This document shows, piece by piece, positions 1 to 8,038 of a DNA stretch of 48,616 bases; position 1 is the stretch's first letter; each line of letters starts with the position of its first letter. This stretch comes from Candidatus Hydrogenedentota bacterium (GTDB lineage: Bacteria > Hydrogenedentota > Hydrogenedentia > Hydrogenedentales > JAGMZX01). The notes beneath the pieces were generated by a model. It searched no databases, was not told the DNA's origin, and saw only the letters and a list, made by a program, of their open reading frames with translations. Location of the stretch: assembly GCA_029556545.1 (NCBI GenBank), contig JAKQEQ010000065.1, positions 1-48,616 of the forward strand, given 5' to 3'. The translations under genes were made by a program, and so were the position numbers.

Positions 1-1
1 C

Positions 2-3000
2 GGCGGCGGATCGGCGGCTCTCGGGACGGAGCGTGGCGGCCACGGCGGCACTGGCGGCAGTTCCGGCGGCGGCGGCGCGGGTTCACACGGCGGCGCGGGC
101 GGCAACGGCGGCGCAGGCGGCAAGGGCGGCAACGGCGGTGGCGCGGTCGTTTTGTCGGCGCGCGGCTTGCTTCAGGTCACGGAAGCGTTGCAGGTCGATG
201 TTTCGGCGGGCGCCATTGGCGCGGGAGTGTCCGGCGCCGCGGGATCTACCCCCAGTGGCTTCAACACCGGCAGTAGTGGAAGTCCGGGACAGCCCGGCGG
301 CAACGGCGGGTGCTTCAGCTACATTTTTGGATCGTGCTGCGGTGGCCGCGGCGGCAACGGCGGGCTGGGCGGTAACGGCGGGCACGGCGGCGGCGGGGCC
401 CCGGGCGGCCAGGGCGGCCAGGGCGGCAACGGCGGCTACGGCACGCCGGGCATGGTCAAGTTGCACGGCTCGATCCTGCTGGTGCGCGACATGACGGTCC
501 GCGCCTTGAACCAGCGGCCGGGTGAGGACCCCGAAGCCAACGGTCGCCTGACGCTGATTTCGAACATGAGCAACGCGGCGTACCTCGTGAACCAGCCGTC
601 CACGTTGCAGCCCGCGACCATCGTGAGCGCCCGGACGCAAAATCCCGATATTCGTGGCGGCACGGTATTCGACACGTGGCCGGACCATCCGTATCTGCCG
701 AATCTTGTTACCGGGGCGGGCACGGAAGGGTTGGTTCGCGTCGGCGATGCGCGTATTCCAGATTACTACCAGCGCAGCATAGTGGAAGACCCGGGAAATC
801 CGGTGGACTTCCAACTGGGCGACGGATCGCTGGGGATCGTCGGGCAGCGCATCACGGGCACGGACAACGCATTTGACCTCTATGAGCAGATTTTCGTATT
901 GAACACGAGCGGCGTGGATGTGGACAATCTGTTTCTCCAGGTGGGCAGCGGCACGCCGGTCAAGATCAATGGCCAGAGCGGCGTGTTGGGCGCGGGGCAA
1001 ATCTGGACGACGACCGTGCGGTCCGGCGCGACGGTGCGCATCCTCCAGACGCCTATTATTATTACGCAGCCGCAAAACGTGACGGAGTTCCCCGGCGCGA
1101 GCCCGTACATGAACGTGGTCGTTGTGGACAACAGCGGCACGCCTATCGTGTATCAGTGGGAGACGAGCATCGGCGGCGTTTGGCAGCCGGTGGTTGACGA
1201 TCCGCGGCCGGTTAACGGGATTACCGGCGCGACCACGGACATACTCTTGTTCTCGAATATTCAGTTCCCGCCGCCGTTCGACTTGCAGGGCGATTACCGG
1301 GTTCGCATCACGAACGACACGGGACCGTCGAACAGCGTGGTTTCGCAGACGGCGCGCATGCAGATTTGGCCCCCGCCGGAGATCATCCAGCACCCGGTGA
1401 GCGTATTGAAATACCCGCATTCCACGCACGTGTTCAACGTGGTGGCGACGGGCTTCGCCCTGAACTACGAGTGGTTCTACGCTCCCGAAATCGCGCCGAA
1501 TACGCCGGGCACGTTCGTGTCGATAGCGAACGCGGTGCCGCCGCTGCCCGCGGCGTTCAAGAACTTCGTGGCGAACGAGCTTTCGCCGTCGCTGTTCTTC
1601 ACCGACATCGGGATCGCTCATGAGGGCTATTACCGGTGCCGGGTCTCGAACCTGAGCGGCGAGGCGACTTCGAATCACGCGCGGCTCGGGGTCGAGCGGG
1701 CGCCTGAAATCACGCGCCAGCCCGACAGTCTGTCGGTGCCCGCGGGGTTCGATGCGACCTTCTTCCTGGAGGCCAGCGGCACGATTTGGTCGTACACCTG
1801 GGAGGTGTCGCTGGATCCGGAGGATCCGTTCGGCTGGAGCATCGTCAGTTCGTCGACCATCGATCCGAACCTGGAAATTCTGGGCGCGCAGGCCGGACTG
1901 TATCCGGCGGGCGACGAAGGGTATTACCGGTGCGAGGTCTCCGGTGCGGGGTATTTCGTGTACTCCCGCGTGGTCACGCTGACGGTGACCGACCCGGGTA
2001 TTGTGAAGCAACCCCAGTCGCGGTCGGTGAACCCCGGGGTGACCTTGAATCCGGCGTTCACCGTGGAGGCGGTGACGGCGTACCCGCCGCTGTCGTACAC
2101 GTGGTATCACGACGGGGTGCCGTTGGCCGCGCCGAATTCGCCCAATCTTGCGCTCAGCGCCATTGCGGAGGAAGACGAGGGCGAGTATTGGGTCGTTGTG
2201 ACCAACAGCAACGTTCCCGCGGGTACGGCGCAGTCCGAAGTAGCGTACCTGACGGTCAATGATCCGCCGGTGATCCGCAACCATCCGGAGGACGTGACCA
2301 CGGACGTGGGCACGGGCGTGCAGTTGTTTGTCACCGCGTCGTGCGACTTCCCGATGAGCTTCCAGTGGTATCGTCAACCGCTGGATGAATCGCTGCCCAT
2401 GGAACCGATCCTCGACAGCGACGGGTTGCGCATAAGCGGATACACGGAATCGGCGCCGCCGGGCGTTCACACGCGGTTCCTGGAGATATTCCCCTCGATC
2501 CAGAGCGATGAGGGGTACTATCAGGTGGAAGTGAACTCGCTCGATATCGGCAGCGTGATTTCGAATCGCGCGCGGGTGATTCTCGGACGTCTCCTTGTCT
2601 GCGGCGTGGAGAACCCGCCGTTGCCGTGCCTGACGCCGCTGGGCGACACGCGCGTGTATGTCAATCACACGCTACAGCGGTTCACCATGTCCACCACGGG
2701 CGGCAGCGGCACGCGCTTCTACCAGTGGATGATCGACCGCGAGGACGGCAACGGCTTCGTGCCGGCCCGTCCGGTGATATCGAGCAACGCCGATCCGTTT
2801 ACGGCGCAATACGACATCATCGGCGTGCAGTTCAGCCACGCGGGCATCTACCGCTGCGACGCGACCGACAATAGGCCGTTTGTGGTCAGCACCCCCGAGG
2901 TCGGGCTGGATGTGTTCTCGCACCTGAGCCAGGCCGTCCTGGCGAACGGCGAGCCGGTCGTGATCGTCACGGAAGAGGGTTTCTTCCTCTTCGAAGTCGG

Positions 3001-3298
3001 CGTGTCAGGCGGCATGCCGCCGCTCGAGTACCAGTGGGAGAAGGAAACGGGCGCGAAGGCGTGGGAAGTCCTTGCGATCACGACCGTACCGTCGTTCCTG
3101 CTCGAAGACATTCAGATGAGCGACGAGGGCAACTACCGCGTCGTAGTCACGGACGACGGCACGGACGTGCGCACCTCGAACGCGGTCTACCTGGATGTCA
3201 AACACGGCGTGCCTGCGGTGTCGCTGCTCAGCCTCGGCCTCGCGGCCGGGCTGACGGCCCTTGCCGGCGCGGCGTCGTTGCGTCGCAGAAGGAAGTAG
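2..3298 (+). CDS. Gly-rich, multi-Ig-domain surface protein (5' end outside window)
   Basis: The reading frame is open from the first bases of the window, so the N-terminus and any signal peptide are missing; an ATG at 152 exists but lies inside the Gly-rich part. The first ~145 codons are dominated by GGNGG/GGxGG runs broken by one hydrophobic segment. After a ~220-residue region of unclear fold there are seven Ig-like repeats, each with a core Trp (YQWE, YEWF, YTWE, YTWYH, FQWYR, YQWM, YQWE) and a closing D/E-G-x-Y-x-C/V motif such as EGYYRCRV. The C-terminus is a hydrophobic stretch starting VPAVSLLSLGL and ending LRRRRK, the layout of bacterial C-terminal sorting or anchoring tails. The protein is probably surface-exposed with a structural or adhesive role. 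The Gly-rich part could form polyglycine-II-type helices (inference). A strong hairpin follows the stop. Confidence 0.85.
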   Translation, partial: GGGSAALGTERGGHGGTGGSSGGGGAGSHGGAGGNGGAGGKGGNGGGAVVLSARGLLQVTEALQVDVSAGAIGAGVSGAAGSTPSGFNTGSSGSPGQPGGNGGCFSYIFGSCCGGRGGNGGLGGNGGHGGGGAPGGQGGQGGNGGYGTPGMVKLHGSILLVRDMTVRALNQRPGEDPEANGRLTLISNMSNAAYLVNQPSTLQPATIVSARTQNPDIRGGTVFDTWPDHPYLPNLVTGAGTEGLVRVGDARIPDYYQRSIVEDPGNPVDFQLGDGSLGIVGQRITGTDNAFDLYEQIFVLNTSGVDVDNLFLQVGSGTPVKINGQSGVLGAGQIWTTTVRSGATVRILQTPIIITQPQNVTEFPGASPYMNVVVVDNSGTPIVYQWETSIGGVWQPVVDDPRPVNGITGATTDILLFSNIQFPPPFDLQGDYRVRITNDTGPSNSVVSQTARMQIWPPPEIIQHPVSVLKYPHSTHVFNVVATGFALNYEWFYAPEIAPNTPGTFVSIANAVPPLPAAFKNFVANELSPSLFFTDIGIAHEGYYRCRVSNLSGEATSNHARLGVERAPEITRQPDSLSVPAGFDATFFLEASGTIWSYTWEVSLDPEDPFGWSIVSSSTIDPNLEILGAQAGLYPAGDEGYYRCEVSGAGYFVYSRVVTLTVTDPGIVKQPQSRSVNPGVTLNPAFTVEAVTAYPPLSYTWYHDGVPLAAPNSPNLALSAIAEEDEGEYWVVVTNSNVPAGTAQSEVAYLTVNDPPVIRNHPEDVTTDVGTGVQLFVTASCDFPMSFQWYRQPLDESLPMEPILDSDGLRISGYTESAPPGVHTRFLEIFPSIQSDEGYYQVEVNSLDIGSVISNRARVILGRLLVCGVENPPLPCLTPLGDTRVYVNHTLQRFTMSTTGGSGTRFYQWMIDREDGNGFVPARPVISSNADPFTAQYDIIGVQFSHAGIYRCDATDNRPFVVSTPEVGLDVFSHLSQAVLANGEPVVIVTEEGFFLFEVGVSGGMPPLEYQWEKETGAKAWEVLAITTVPSFLLEDIQMSDEGNYRVVVTDDGTDVRTSNAVYLDVKHGVPAVSLLSLGLAAGLTALAGAASLRRRRK

Positions 3299-3324
3299 CA
3301 GGCGGAGTAGGTCAATTGACTTGC

Positions 3325-3360
3325 ACGGGGCCGGACGCGCCAGGCGTTCGGCCCCGTTTA
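3325..3360 (+). terminator. Intrinsic-terminator-like hairpin after the Ig protein
   Basis: A 14-bp stem (left arm 3325-3338, right arm 3344-3357) with a 5-nt loop and a single G-T wobble starts 26 bases after the stop of the Ig protein. Only a short T run (TTTA) follows, so it may act as a terminator or as a 3'-end stabiliser. Confidence 0.7.
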
Positions 3361-3385
3361 CTATGCGCGGCCGTAGGCGACGCCT

Positions 3386-3431
3386 GTCTTGTCGGACTGG
3401 TCCGACCGGTCTGACAAAACCGATCGGCCTG
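3386..3431. repeat. Degenerate 9-bp tandem repeat, site a
   Basis: Successive 9-bp units GACTGGTCC, GACCGGTCT, GACAAAACC and GATCGGCCT keep the G-A-C/T spacing of the perfect repeats at 16890, 24748 and 41046 but have drifted. The stretch sits just upstream of the aminotransferase. Read in that frame it gives a spurious SDWSDRSDKTDR N-terminus, which is why the aminotransferase start is placed at 3458. Confidence 0.6.
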
Positions 3432-3457
3432 CGCCGCCGCCTTTGGGAGACCTCACC

Positions 3458-4657
3458 ATGATCGACAAACAAGAACGCCGCGCCTTTCTTGAGCGCGGGA
3501 GGGCGCGCGTACGCTGGGAGGGCGAGCCGCTGCTGGGCAGCGTCTACGGCGAGGAGGAAGTCGAGGCGGCGGTCGCCGCGATTCGCCGCGCGATGACGAT
3601 CAGCGAGGGCTTCGGCTTTTCCGGCGAACCGATCCCGACCTTCGAGCGGGAATTCGCCGCCTACATCGGCGCGAAGCACGGGATCGCGGTCAACAGCGCC
3701 GGGCCGGGCCTCGACATGGCGATGCGCTACCTGCGCCTCGAACCCGGCGACGAGGTGATTGTGCCCGCGGTCAATTTCGTGGCCGCGCCGCTGGCGGTTG
3801 TGGGCGCGGGCGGGACCATCGTGTGGGGCGAGGTCGACCCGAGCACCTTCCAACTCGACCCGGACGACGTCGCGCGGAAGATCACGCCGCGGACGCGCGC
3901 CATTTTCTCCGTGCACATGAACGGGCTCGGCGCGGCGATGGACGACCTGATCGAGGTCGCGCGCCGGCATCCGCACGAGCGATACGGGCCGTTGCCCGTG
4001 GTCGAAGACGTGGCGCGGGCGTGCGGCGGCGTGTCGCGGGGCCGCAAGCTGGGCAGCCAAGGGTTCTGCGGCGTCTTCTCGTTCCACACGATGAAAAACA
4101 TGGCGACCCTCGGCGAAGGAGGGATGATCACGACGAATGACGACGATTTCGCGGCGTTCTGCCGATCGACCCGCTTCTATGGCATGACGACGGACTGCTG
4201 GGGGACCTCGAACGTCATGACCACGGTCCAGGCCGCGGTCGGGCGCGTGCAATTGCGGAAGTTGGACGACTTCATCGCGGCGCGGCGGCGCCTGGCGCAC
4301 CGCCGCCACGAGATGCTGGCCGACGTGCCGGAGATCACGCCGCCTTACGAGCCGCCGGACCGGCTGCACACGTTCTACCTGTACACGTGCCTGATCGCGC
4401 CCGAGTGGGCGGGGGAAAAGCGGGACCGGCTTATCCGCATGATGGACGAGGAGTACGGCGTGAAGTTCATCGTCGCGAACGCGCCCGCGTACCTCAACCG
4501 GAAGATTTTGCAGGAGCATTCCCGCGGCTGGCCGCTGGCGCAGTCCGAGGACATCGGGCGTCGGCTCTTCTGCGTCCCCATTCACCCCGCCATGTCCGAC
4601 GAGGACAACGAGTTTATCTGCGCGGCGCTTATCGAGTGCATCGACCGGCTGCGATGA
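3458..4657 (+). CDS. DegT/DnrJ/EryC1/StrS family PLP aminotransferase
   Basis: This is a fold-type I PLP enzyme of the sugar aminotransferase family, which usually aminates nucleotide-linked keto-sugars; some members are dehydratases. The family signature FSFHTMKNMATLGEGGM is present and Lys213 is the expected Schiff-base lysine. An upstream VNSAGPGLDMA segment matches the PLP-phosphate region, and VVEDVARACGG supplies the Asp contacting the pyridine nitrogen. The length, 399 residues, is normal. The start at 3458 is chosen because GGGAGA lies 7 bases upstream; an in-frame ATG at 3389 would only add translated tandem repeat. No other nucleotide-sugar genes are adjacent, so the substrate cannot be named. 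The gene ends one base before the convergent membrane-protein gene. Confidence 0.88.
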   Translation: MIDKQERRAFLERGRARVRWEGEPLLGSVYGEEEVEAAVAAIRRAMTISEGFGFSGEPIPTFEREFAAYIGAKHGIAVNSAGPGLDMAMRYLRLEPGDEVIVPAVNFVAAPLAVVGAGGTIVWGEVDPSTFQLDPDDVARKITPRTRAIFSVHMNGLGAAMDDLIEVARRHPHERYGPLPVVEDVARACGGVSRGRKLGSQGFCGVFSFHTMKNMATLGEGGMITTNDDDFAAFCRSTRFYGMTTDCWGTSNVMTTVQAAVGRVQLRKLDDFIAARRRLAHRRHEMLADVPEITPPYEPPDRLHTFYLYTCLIAPEWAGEKRDRLIRMMDEEYGVKFIVANAPAYLNRKILQEHSRGWPLAQSEDIGRRLFCVPIHPAMSDEDNEFICAALIECIDRLR

Positions 4658-4658
4658 G

Positions 4659-5213
4659 TCAGGTATCGCTTCCCGTGCGCCGCCACCGCCGCCAATAGGC
4701 GATCACGTCCTCGAAGCGGAAGAAGAGATACGCGCCGAGCGCGAGCATGACGATGGGCGACGCCAGTTGCCGCAGCCACTCCCGCGAGGGAACGCGCAAC
4801 CCGAATGCTTCTTGCGCGTGCGCCGTAACCCAGATGCCGGCGAGGCCCTGCGCGAGCCCGGCCGCGCCGCGGCAAAGGAGCCAGAGCCCAAGGACCGAGA
4901 ACGCGATCCCCTGGATTTCCAAAGCCGTCAGGTTGTTCGCGGTCGGCGCGGCGCCACCGCCGTCGGGAAAGGTCCACGCCGCCAGACGCCGGCTGTGCAC
5001 GAAGCAGGCTATGCCGCCGCCGATAACAAGCAATGGCAACACAATCATGAGCAAGACCGGCAGCAAGGGGCTTTCGTTGAGTCCCTCGACCTTCGAGTCC
5101 GTGATCAGAAATGCACCGCTGGAAATCCCCGTGATGAACGGCTGCATAGCCTCGACGATGACGTAGATGCCCGTGATGCGGAACGCGAGCGTCGCTACTT
5201 CTTGCCCGGTCAT
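4659..5213 (-). CDS. Small multi-pass membrane protein, unknown function
   Basis: The protein has 184 residues. Hydrophobic segments lie at about 8-30 (amphipathic, with ITGIYVIVEAMQPF), 50-70 (LLPVLLMIVLPLLVIGGGIACF), 95-120 and 145-165, suggesting three or four membrane spans. The tail WRRWRRTGSDT is basic and likely cytoplasmic. No catalytic motif is visible and I do not recognise the family. A strong ribosome site (GGAAGGAGT) precedes the start. It lies 42 bases downstream of the aldo/keto reductase on the same strand, so the two are probably co-transcribed. Confidence 0.7.
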   Translation of the reverse strand: MTGQEVATLAFRITGIYVIVEAMQPFITGISSGAFLITDSKVEGLNESPLLPVLLMIVLPLLVIGGGIACFVHSRRLAAWTFPDGGGAAPTANNLTALEIQGIAFSVLGLWLLCRGAAGLAQGLAGIWVTAHAQEAFGLRVPSREWLRQLASPIVMLALGAYLFFRFEDVIAYWRRWRRTGSDT

Positions 5214-5255
5214 CTCAAGACTCCTTCCCGCGTTATGGCGGCATTTGTCCGAGCC

Positions 5256-6212
5256 CTACTTGCCCGCCAGCGCCTCCCGCTTCGCCTCCGCGATAATGTG
5301 CGCGGCCTCGTGCCAGTCTTCGGCGGGCAGCACGCCCGCTGCCGCGGGCGCTATCGACGCGATGTGCTCGGGGGTCTTGATGCCGACGATGGCGCTCGTG
5401 ACGGCGGGGTGCGTCAGCAGCCAGCGAATCGAGAACTGCGCGACGGTGAGGCCGTGCATTTCGGCGATGGGCCGCAGCGCATCGAGCCCGGCCAACATGC
5501 GCTGGAACGCTTCGCCTTGGTAAAGGGGCAGGTTCTTCCGGTCGTCCTCGAAGACGTGGTCGCGCTCGTACTTGCCGGTCAGCAGGCCGCGATGGAGCGG
5601 CGAATAGGGGATGACACCAATCTGTTCGCGGAGACAATAGGGCAGTTCGCGCGCCTCGACCTCGCGGTCGATCAGGTTGTAGAGCGGCTGCAGCGACGCC
5701 ACGTCGATATATCGCTGGTACAGTGCTACTTGGTCCGCGTTGAGGTTGCTCGCGCCGAAAAAGCGCACCTTGCCCTCCTGTTTCAGCCGCCCCAACGCGG
5801 CGGCCACCTCGTCGGGGCGCGTCAACGGGTCCCACGCATGCACCTGGAACAGGTCGATGCGGTCCGTCTTCAGTCGCCGCAGGGCGTCCTCGCACTCCTG
5901 AATGATGAACGCATACGACGTGTCCGGATGCCGCTTCGGCTTCTTGAAGGTCCAGTAGAATTTCGTCGCGAGGATGAAATGGTCTCGATTCCCCGAATCC
6001 TGGAAGTAGTTGCCGAGCATTTCCTCGGCGTAGCCCTCGCCGTACGCTCCCGCCGTATCGACGAAGTTCACGCCCAGTTCGACAGCCTTGTCGAGGGCCT
6101 TGCGCCAAGGCGCGATCGGCACCTCGCCCCAGAAGCGCGGGGAAAGCTGCCAACAGCCGAAGCAGATGCGGGAGACAAGAAGTCCCGATTTGCCGAGTTG
6201 CGCGTATTGCAT
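5256..6212 (-). CDS. Aldo/keto reductase
   Basis: This is a 318-residue NAD(P)H-dependent carbonyl reductase of the AKR superfamily with a TIM barrel fold. The catalytic tetrad is readable: Asp52 and Tyr57 (VDTAGAYGEG), Lys84 (ILATKF) and His125 (FQVHAWDPLT). A C-terminal IVGIKTPEH segment matches the NADPH 2'-phosphate-binding loop of this family. The start at 6212 is supported by AGGAGG about 10 bases upstream; the frame is open further upstream, but that part covers the intergenic repeat region. The nearest relatives are AKRs acting on sugar or xenobiotic aldehydes. The substrate is unknown. Confidence 0.9.
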   Translation of the reverse strand: MQYAQLGKSGLLVSRICFGCWQLSPRFWGEVPIAPWRKALDKAVELGVNFVDTAGAYGEGYAEEMLGNYFQDSGNRDHFILATKFYWTFKKPKRHPDTSYAFIIQECEDALRRLKTDRIDLFQVHAWDPLTRPDEVAAALGRLKQEGKVRFFGASNLNADQVALYQRYIDVASLQPLYNLIDREVEARELPYCLREQIGVIPYSPLHRGLLTGKYERDHVFEDDRKNLPLYQGEAFQRMLAGLDALRPIAEMHGLTVAQFSIRWLLTHPAVTSAIVGIKTPEHIASIAPAAAGVLPAEDWHEAAHIIAEAKREALAGK

Positions 6213-6266
6213 GATGTCGTTCCTCCTGGCTCGCGCGGTCCTTGTTGAAAGGACTGACACGGACGA

Positions 6267-6283
6267 ACACGGACAATCCGTGT
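6267..6283. repeat. Small inverted repeat between divergent genes
   Basis: ACACGGA, a 3-nt loop and TCCGTGT form a perfect 7-bp stem upstream of the aldo/keto reductase. A nearby partial copy (GACACGGACGA) gives it a repeat-like look. It could be an operator or an interspersed repeat. Confidence 0.45.
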
Positions 6284-6432
6284 AATCCATTCGGGCGCAT
6301 GTATCCCCGATCCACCTGAGCAGTCTAGGACATGTTCTTGGCGAGGTCAAACATCTCCACGGGGTCTTCGTTGGCATGATCAACGCCGCGTGCGTATGAT
6401 GGCGGAGCCGGGGATGGGGAAAGTGCGGTGTT

Positions 6433-6466
6433 ATGCCCAATTCGCGCTTGCGCGGGAATGACGGAG
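6433..6466. repeat. REP-like interspersed palindrome fragment
   Basis: The stretch with AATTCGCGCTTGCGCGGGAA followed by TGACGG matches the common bacterial REP-type sequence whose chance translation contains NSRLRGNDG. GCGC arms make it partly self-complementary. It lies in the 289-bp gap between the reductase and the next gene. It creates a false in-frame start for that gene at 6433, which I reject in favour of 6502. Confidence 0.55.
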
Positions 6467-6501
6467 AGATTCTGACTCAGGATCAACGTGAGGACAAGCC
6501 G

Positions 6502-7767
6502 ATGCACGACGAAACACATTACGGCTACTATGTGAGAACTCCTTACCTCCGTGCTTCTTCCGCGCGGACGCGCCAGTCCTTGATGGCAATCGTGCTCCTG
6601 ATCGCCGTGTCGGCCGCCGCGGTCGCGGAATCCGCGGCGGACGCCGAGGCGTCCTACGAGCGCGCGTTTCTCGAGCGTTTTTCAAAGGCGGACGCCGCGG
6701 TTCCCCTCGAAGAATATGCCTCCGCCGCGCGGTATGACGCGCTCTACCTGGGCGACGATCTCGACGCGGCGTTGAGCACGGTCAACAACGATCAGGGCGG
6801 GCTCGCGTGGGGTTTGTCTTACCGCATGATGTCGCTTAACGGTATGTACCGGGCTACGGGCGACGCGAAGTACCTCGAAGCCAATGTGCGCTGTATTCGG
6901 GCCTCCCTCGGGGCCACCGACGACAAGCGCGGCAAGGCGCTCTGGACCGGGCGCATCGTGCCCGCGTGGGGGTGCGACAAGTATGCCCAGCGCGGGCGCG
7001 CCGTCTTCGCCGTGCACACCGGCATCATCACCGCGCCGATCTTCGATTGCCTGCTCCTCGTGAAGGAGAACGCCGCCTTGTCGGCATCGCTGGGGGCCGA
7101 ACGCGACGCCATCCGCGACGGGGCGCGCGCGGCCTTGGCGGTCCACGATCGCCAGTGGCGGGACGGGCCCGAAGCGGAAGCGGGCCATTACATCGGCTTG
7201 GACCAGGAGGACGTTTGCGAAAACAAGCCGCTGCCGGGAAACCGGATCAGTGCGATGGGGTGGGCGCTCTGGTTGTCCGCGAAGATCGACGGGGACGCCA
7301 CGCATCGCGCCCGGGCCCTCGCCATCGGACGCTACATCAAGAATCGGCTGACCCCGACGCCCGAGGGCGACGCCTGTTTCTGGCCTTATTGGCTGCCGGA
7401 GGCGCCGGTCACGGACGCAGCGCCGCGCACGGCGGTCTCGGGGGAGGACACGTCGCACGCGGGCCTGACGATGGCCCTGCCGCTGGCGCTCGGCCTGGAT
7501 GGCCACGTGTTCGACCACGCGGATATGAAGCGCTTCGCGAACACCGTGACGCAGGGCTTCGCCCGGCGCGAGGACGGGGTCCTCTACGGCAAGATCACGG
7601 GCACGCCGGACATCGGTCCGGAGTACGTGGCGCTGCCCTGCCGCTGGATCCCGCTGGCCCGGTACGAGCCGGGCGTGCGGCCTCGCATCCTCGCCTTCTA
7701 TCTCGGCTATCAGAAGCGGCCCGGTCCGCTGGATATCGCGGACCTCCTGCTCTGGGGGCGACCGTAA
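6502..7767 (+). CDS. Secreted protein of unknown function, probably helical-barrel fold
   Basis: The protein has 421 residues. A long n-region is followed by a hydrophobic core (LMAIVLLIAVSAAAVA) and an AES-type cleavage site, so it is exported. The mature part is rich in helix-forming repeats such as SYRMMSLNGMYRATGDAKYLEANVRCI and MGWALWLSAKI, spaced as in (alpha/alpha)-barrel proteins that bind or cleave polysaccharides. I cannot assign a named family. The start at 6502 has GTGAGGA 7 bases upstream. Genes for glycan-active proteins nearby make a polysaccharide-related role plausible, but this is inference. Confidence 0.75.
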   Translation: MHDETHYGYYVRTPYLRASSARTRQSLMAIVLLIAVSAAAVAESAADAEASYERAFLERFSKADAAVPLEEYASAARYDALYLGDDLDAALSTVNNDQGGLAWGLSYRMMSLNGMYRATGDAKYLEANVRCIRASLGATDDKRGKALWTGRIVPAWGCDKYAQRGRAVFAVHTGIITAPIFDCLLLVKENAALSASLGAERDAIRDGARAALAVHDRQWRDGPEAEAGHYIGLDQEDVCENKPLPGNRISAMGWALWLSAKIDGDATHRARALAIGRYIKNRLTPTPEGDACFWPYWLPEAPVTDAAPRTAVSGEDTSHAGLTMALPLALGLDGHVFDHADMKRFANTVTQGFARREDGVLYGKITGTPDIGPEYVALPCRWIPLARYEPGVRPRILAFYLGYQKRPGPLDIADLLLWGRP

Positions 7768-7820
7768 AGGGGGTATATACCGCGACGCGGGCCGTAGGCC
7801 CGTAGGATGACGGTCCGGGG

Positions 7821-7930
7821 CAAGGCTCTGGGAAGCCCTGTTTCGCCCTTTCAGGGCTTCACATTTCTTTGCATTTCTTTTCCCAGGGCGTTGCCCTGGG
7901 CTGTCATGTCGGCGCCCCTTCGGGGCTGCA
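7821..7930. repeat. Triple-hairpin interspersed repeat
   Basis: Three consecutive hairpins occupy the gap before ppk: GCCCT-TTC-AGGGC (7845-7857), CCCAGGGC-GTT-GCCCTGGG (7882-7900, perfect 8-bp stem) and GCCCC-TTC-GGGGC (7914-7926). An AAGCCCT at 7833 can also pair with AGGGCTT at 7853. The arrangement resembles dispersed palindromic elements found between genes of many environmental bacteria. It lies downstream of the secreted protein, where it could also stop transcription. Confidence 0.65.
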
Positions 7931-8038
7931 ACACTGCCGGGAACCGTATGGACCGCAGAGGGCGGTCCATGGACCCGCCGCCGCGCGGTGTTCGGATCAT
8001 GGCTTTGCATACCGCCGTCTGCTATATTGGACGGTCCC

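Noticed and set aside
83-2668. Long minus-strand open frame opposite the Ig protein
   Set aside because: It is a by-product of GC-rich codon use. The plus frame has signal-like, Ig-motif and anchor features; the minus frame is Arg-rich with no domain pattern.
3389-3457. In-frame N-terminal extension of the DegT aminotransferase (SDWSDRSDKTDR)
   Set aside because: It is degenerate tandem repeat. The ribosome site GGGAGA at 3445 fits ATG 3458.
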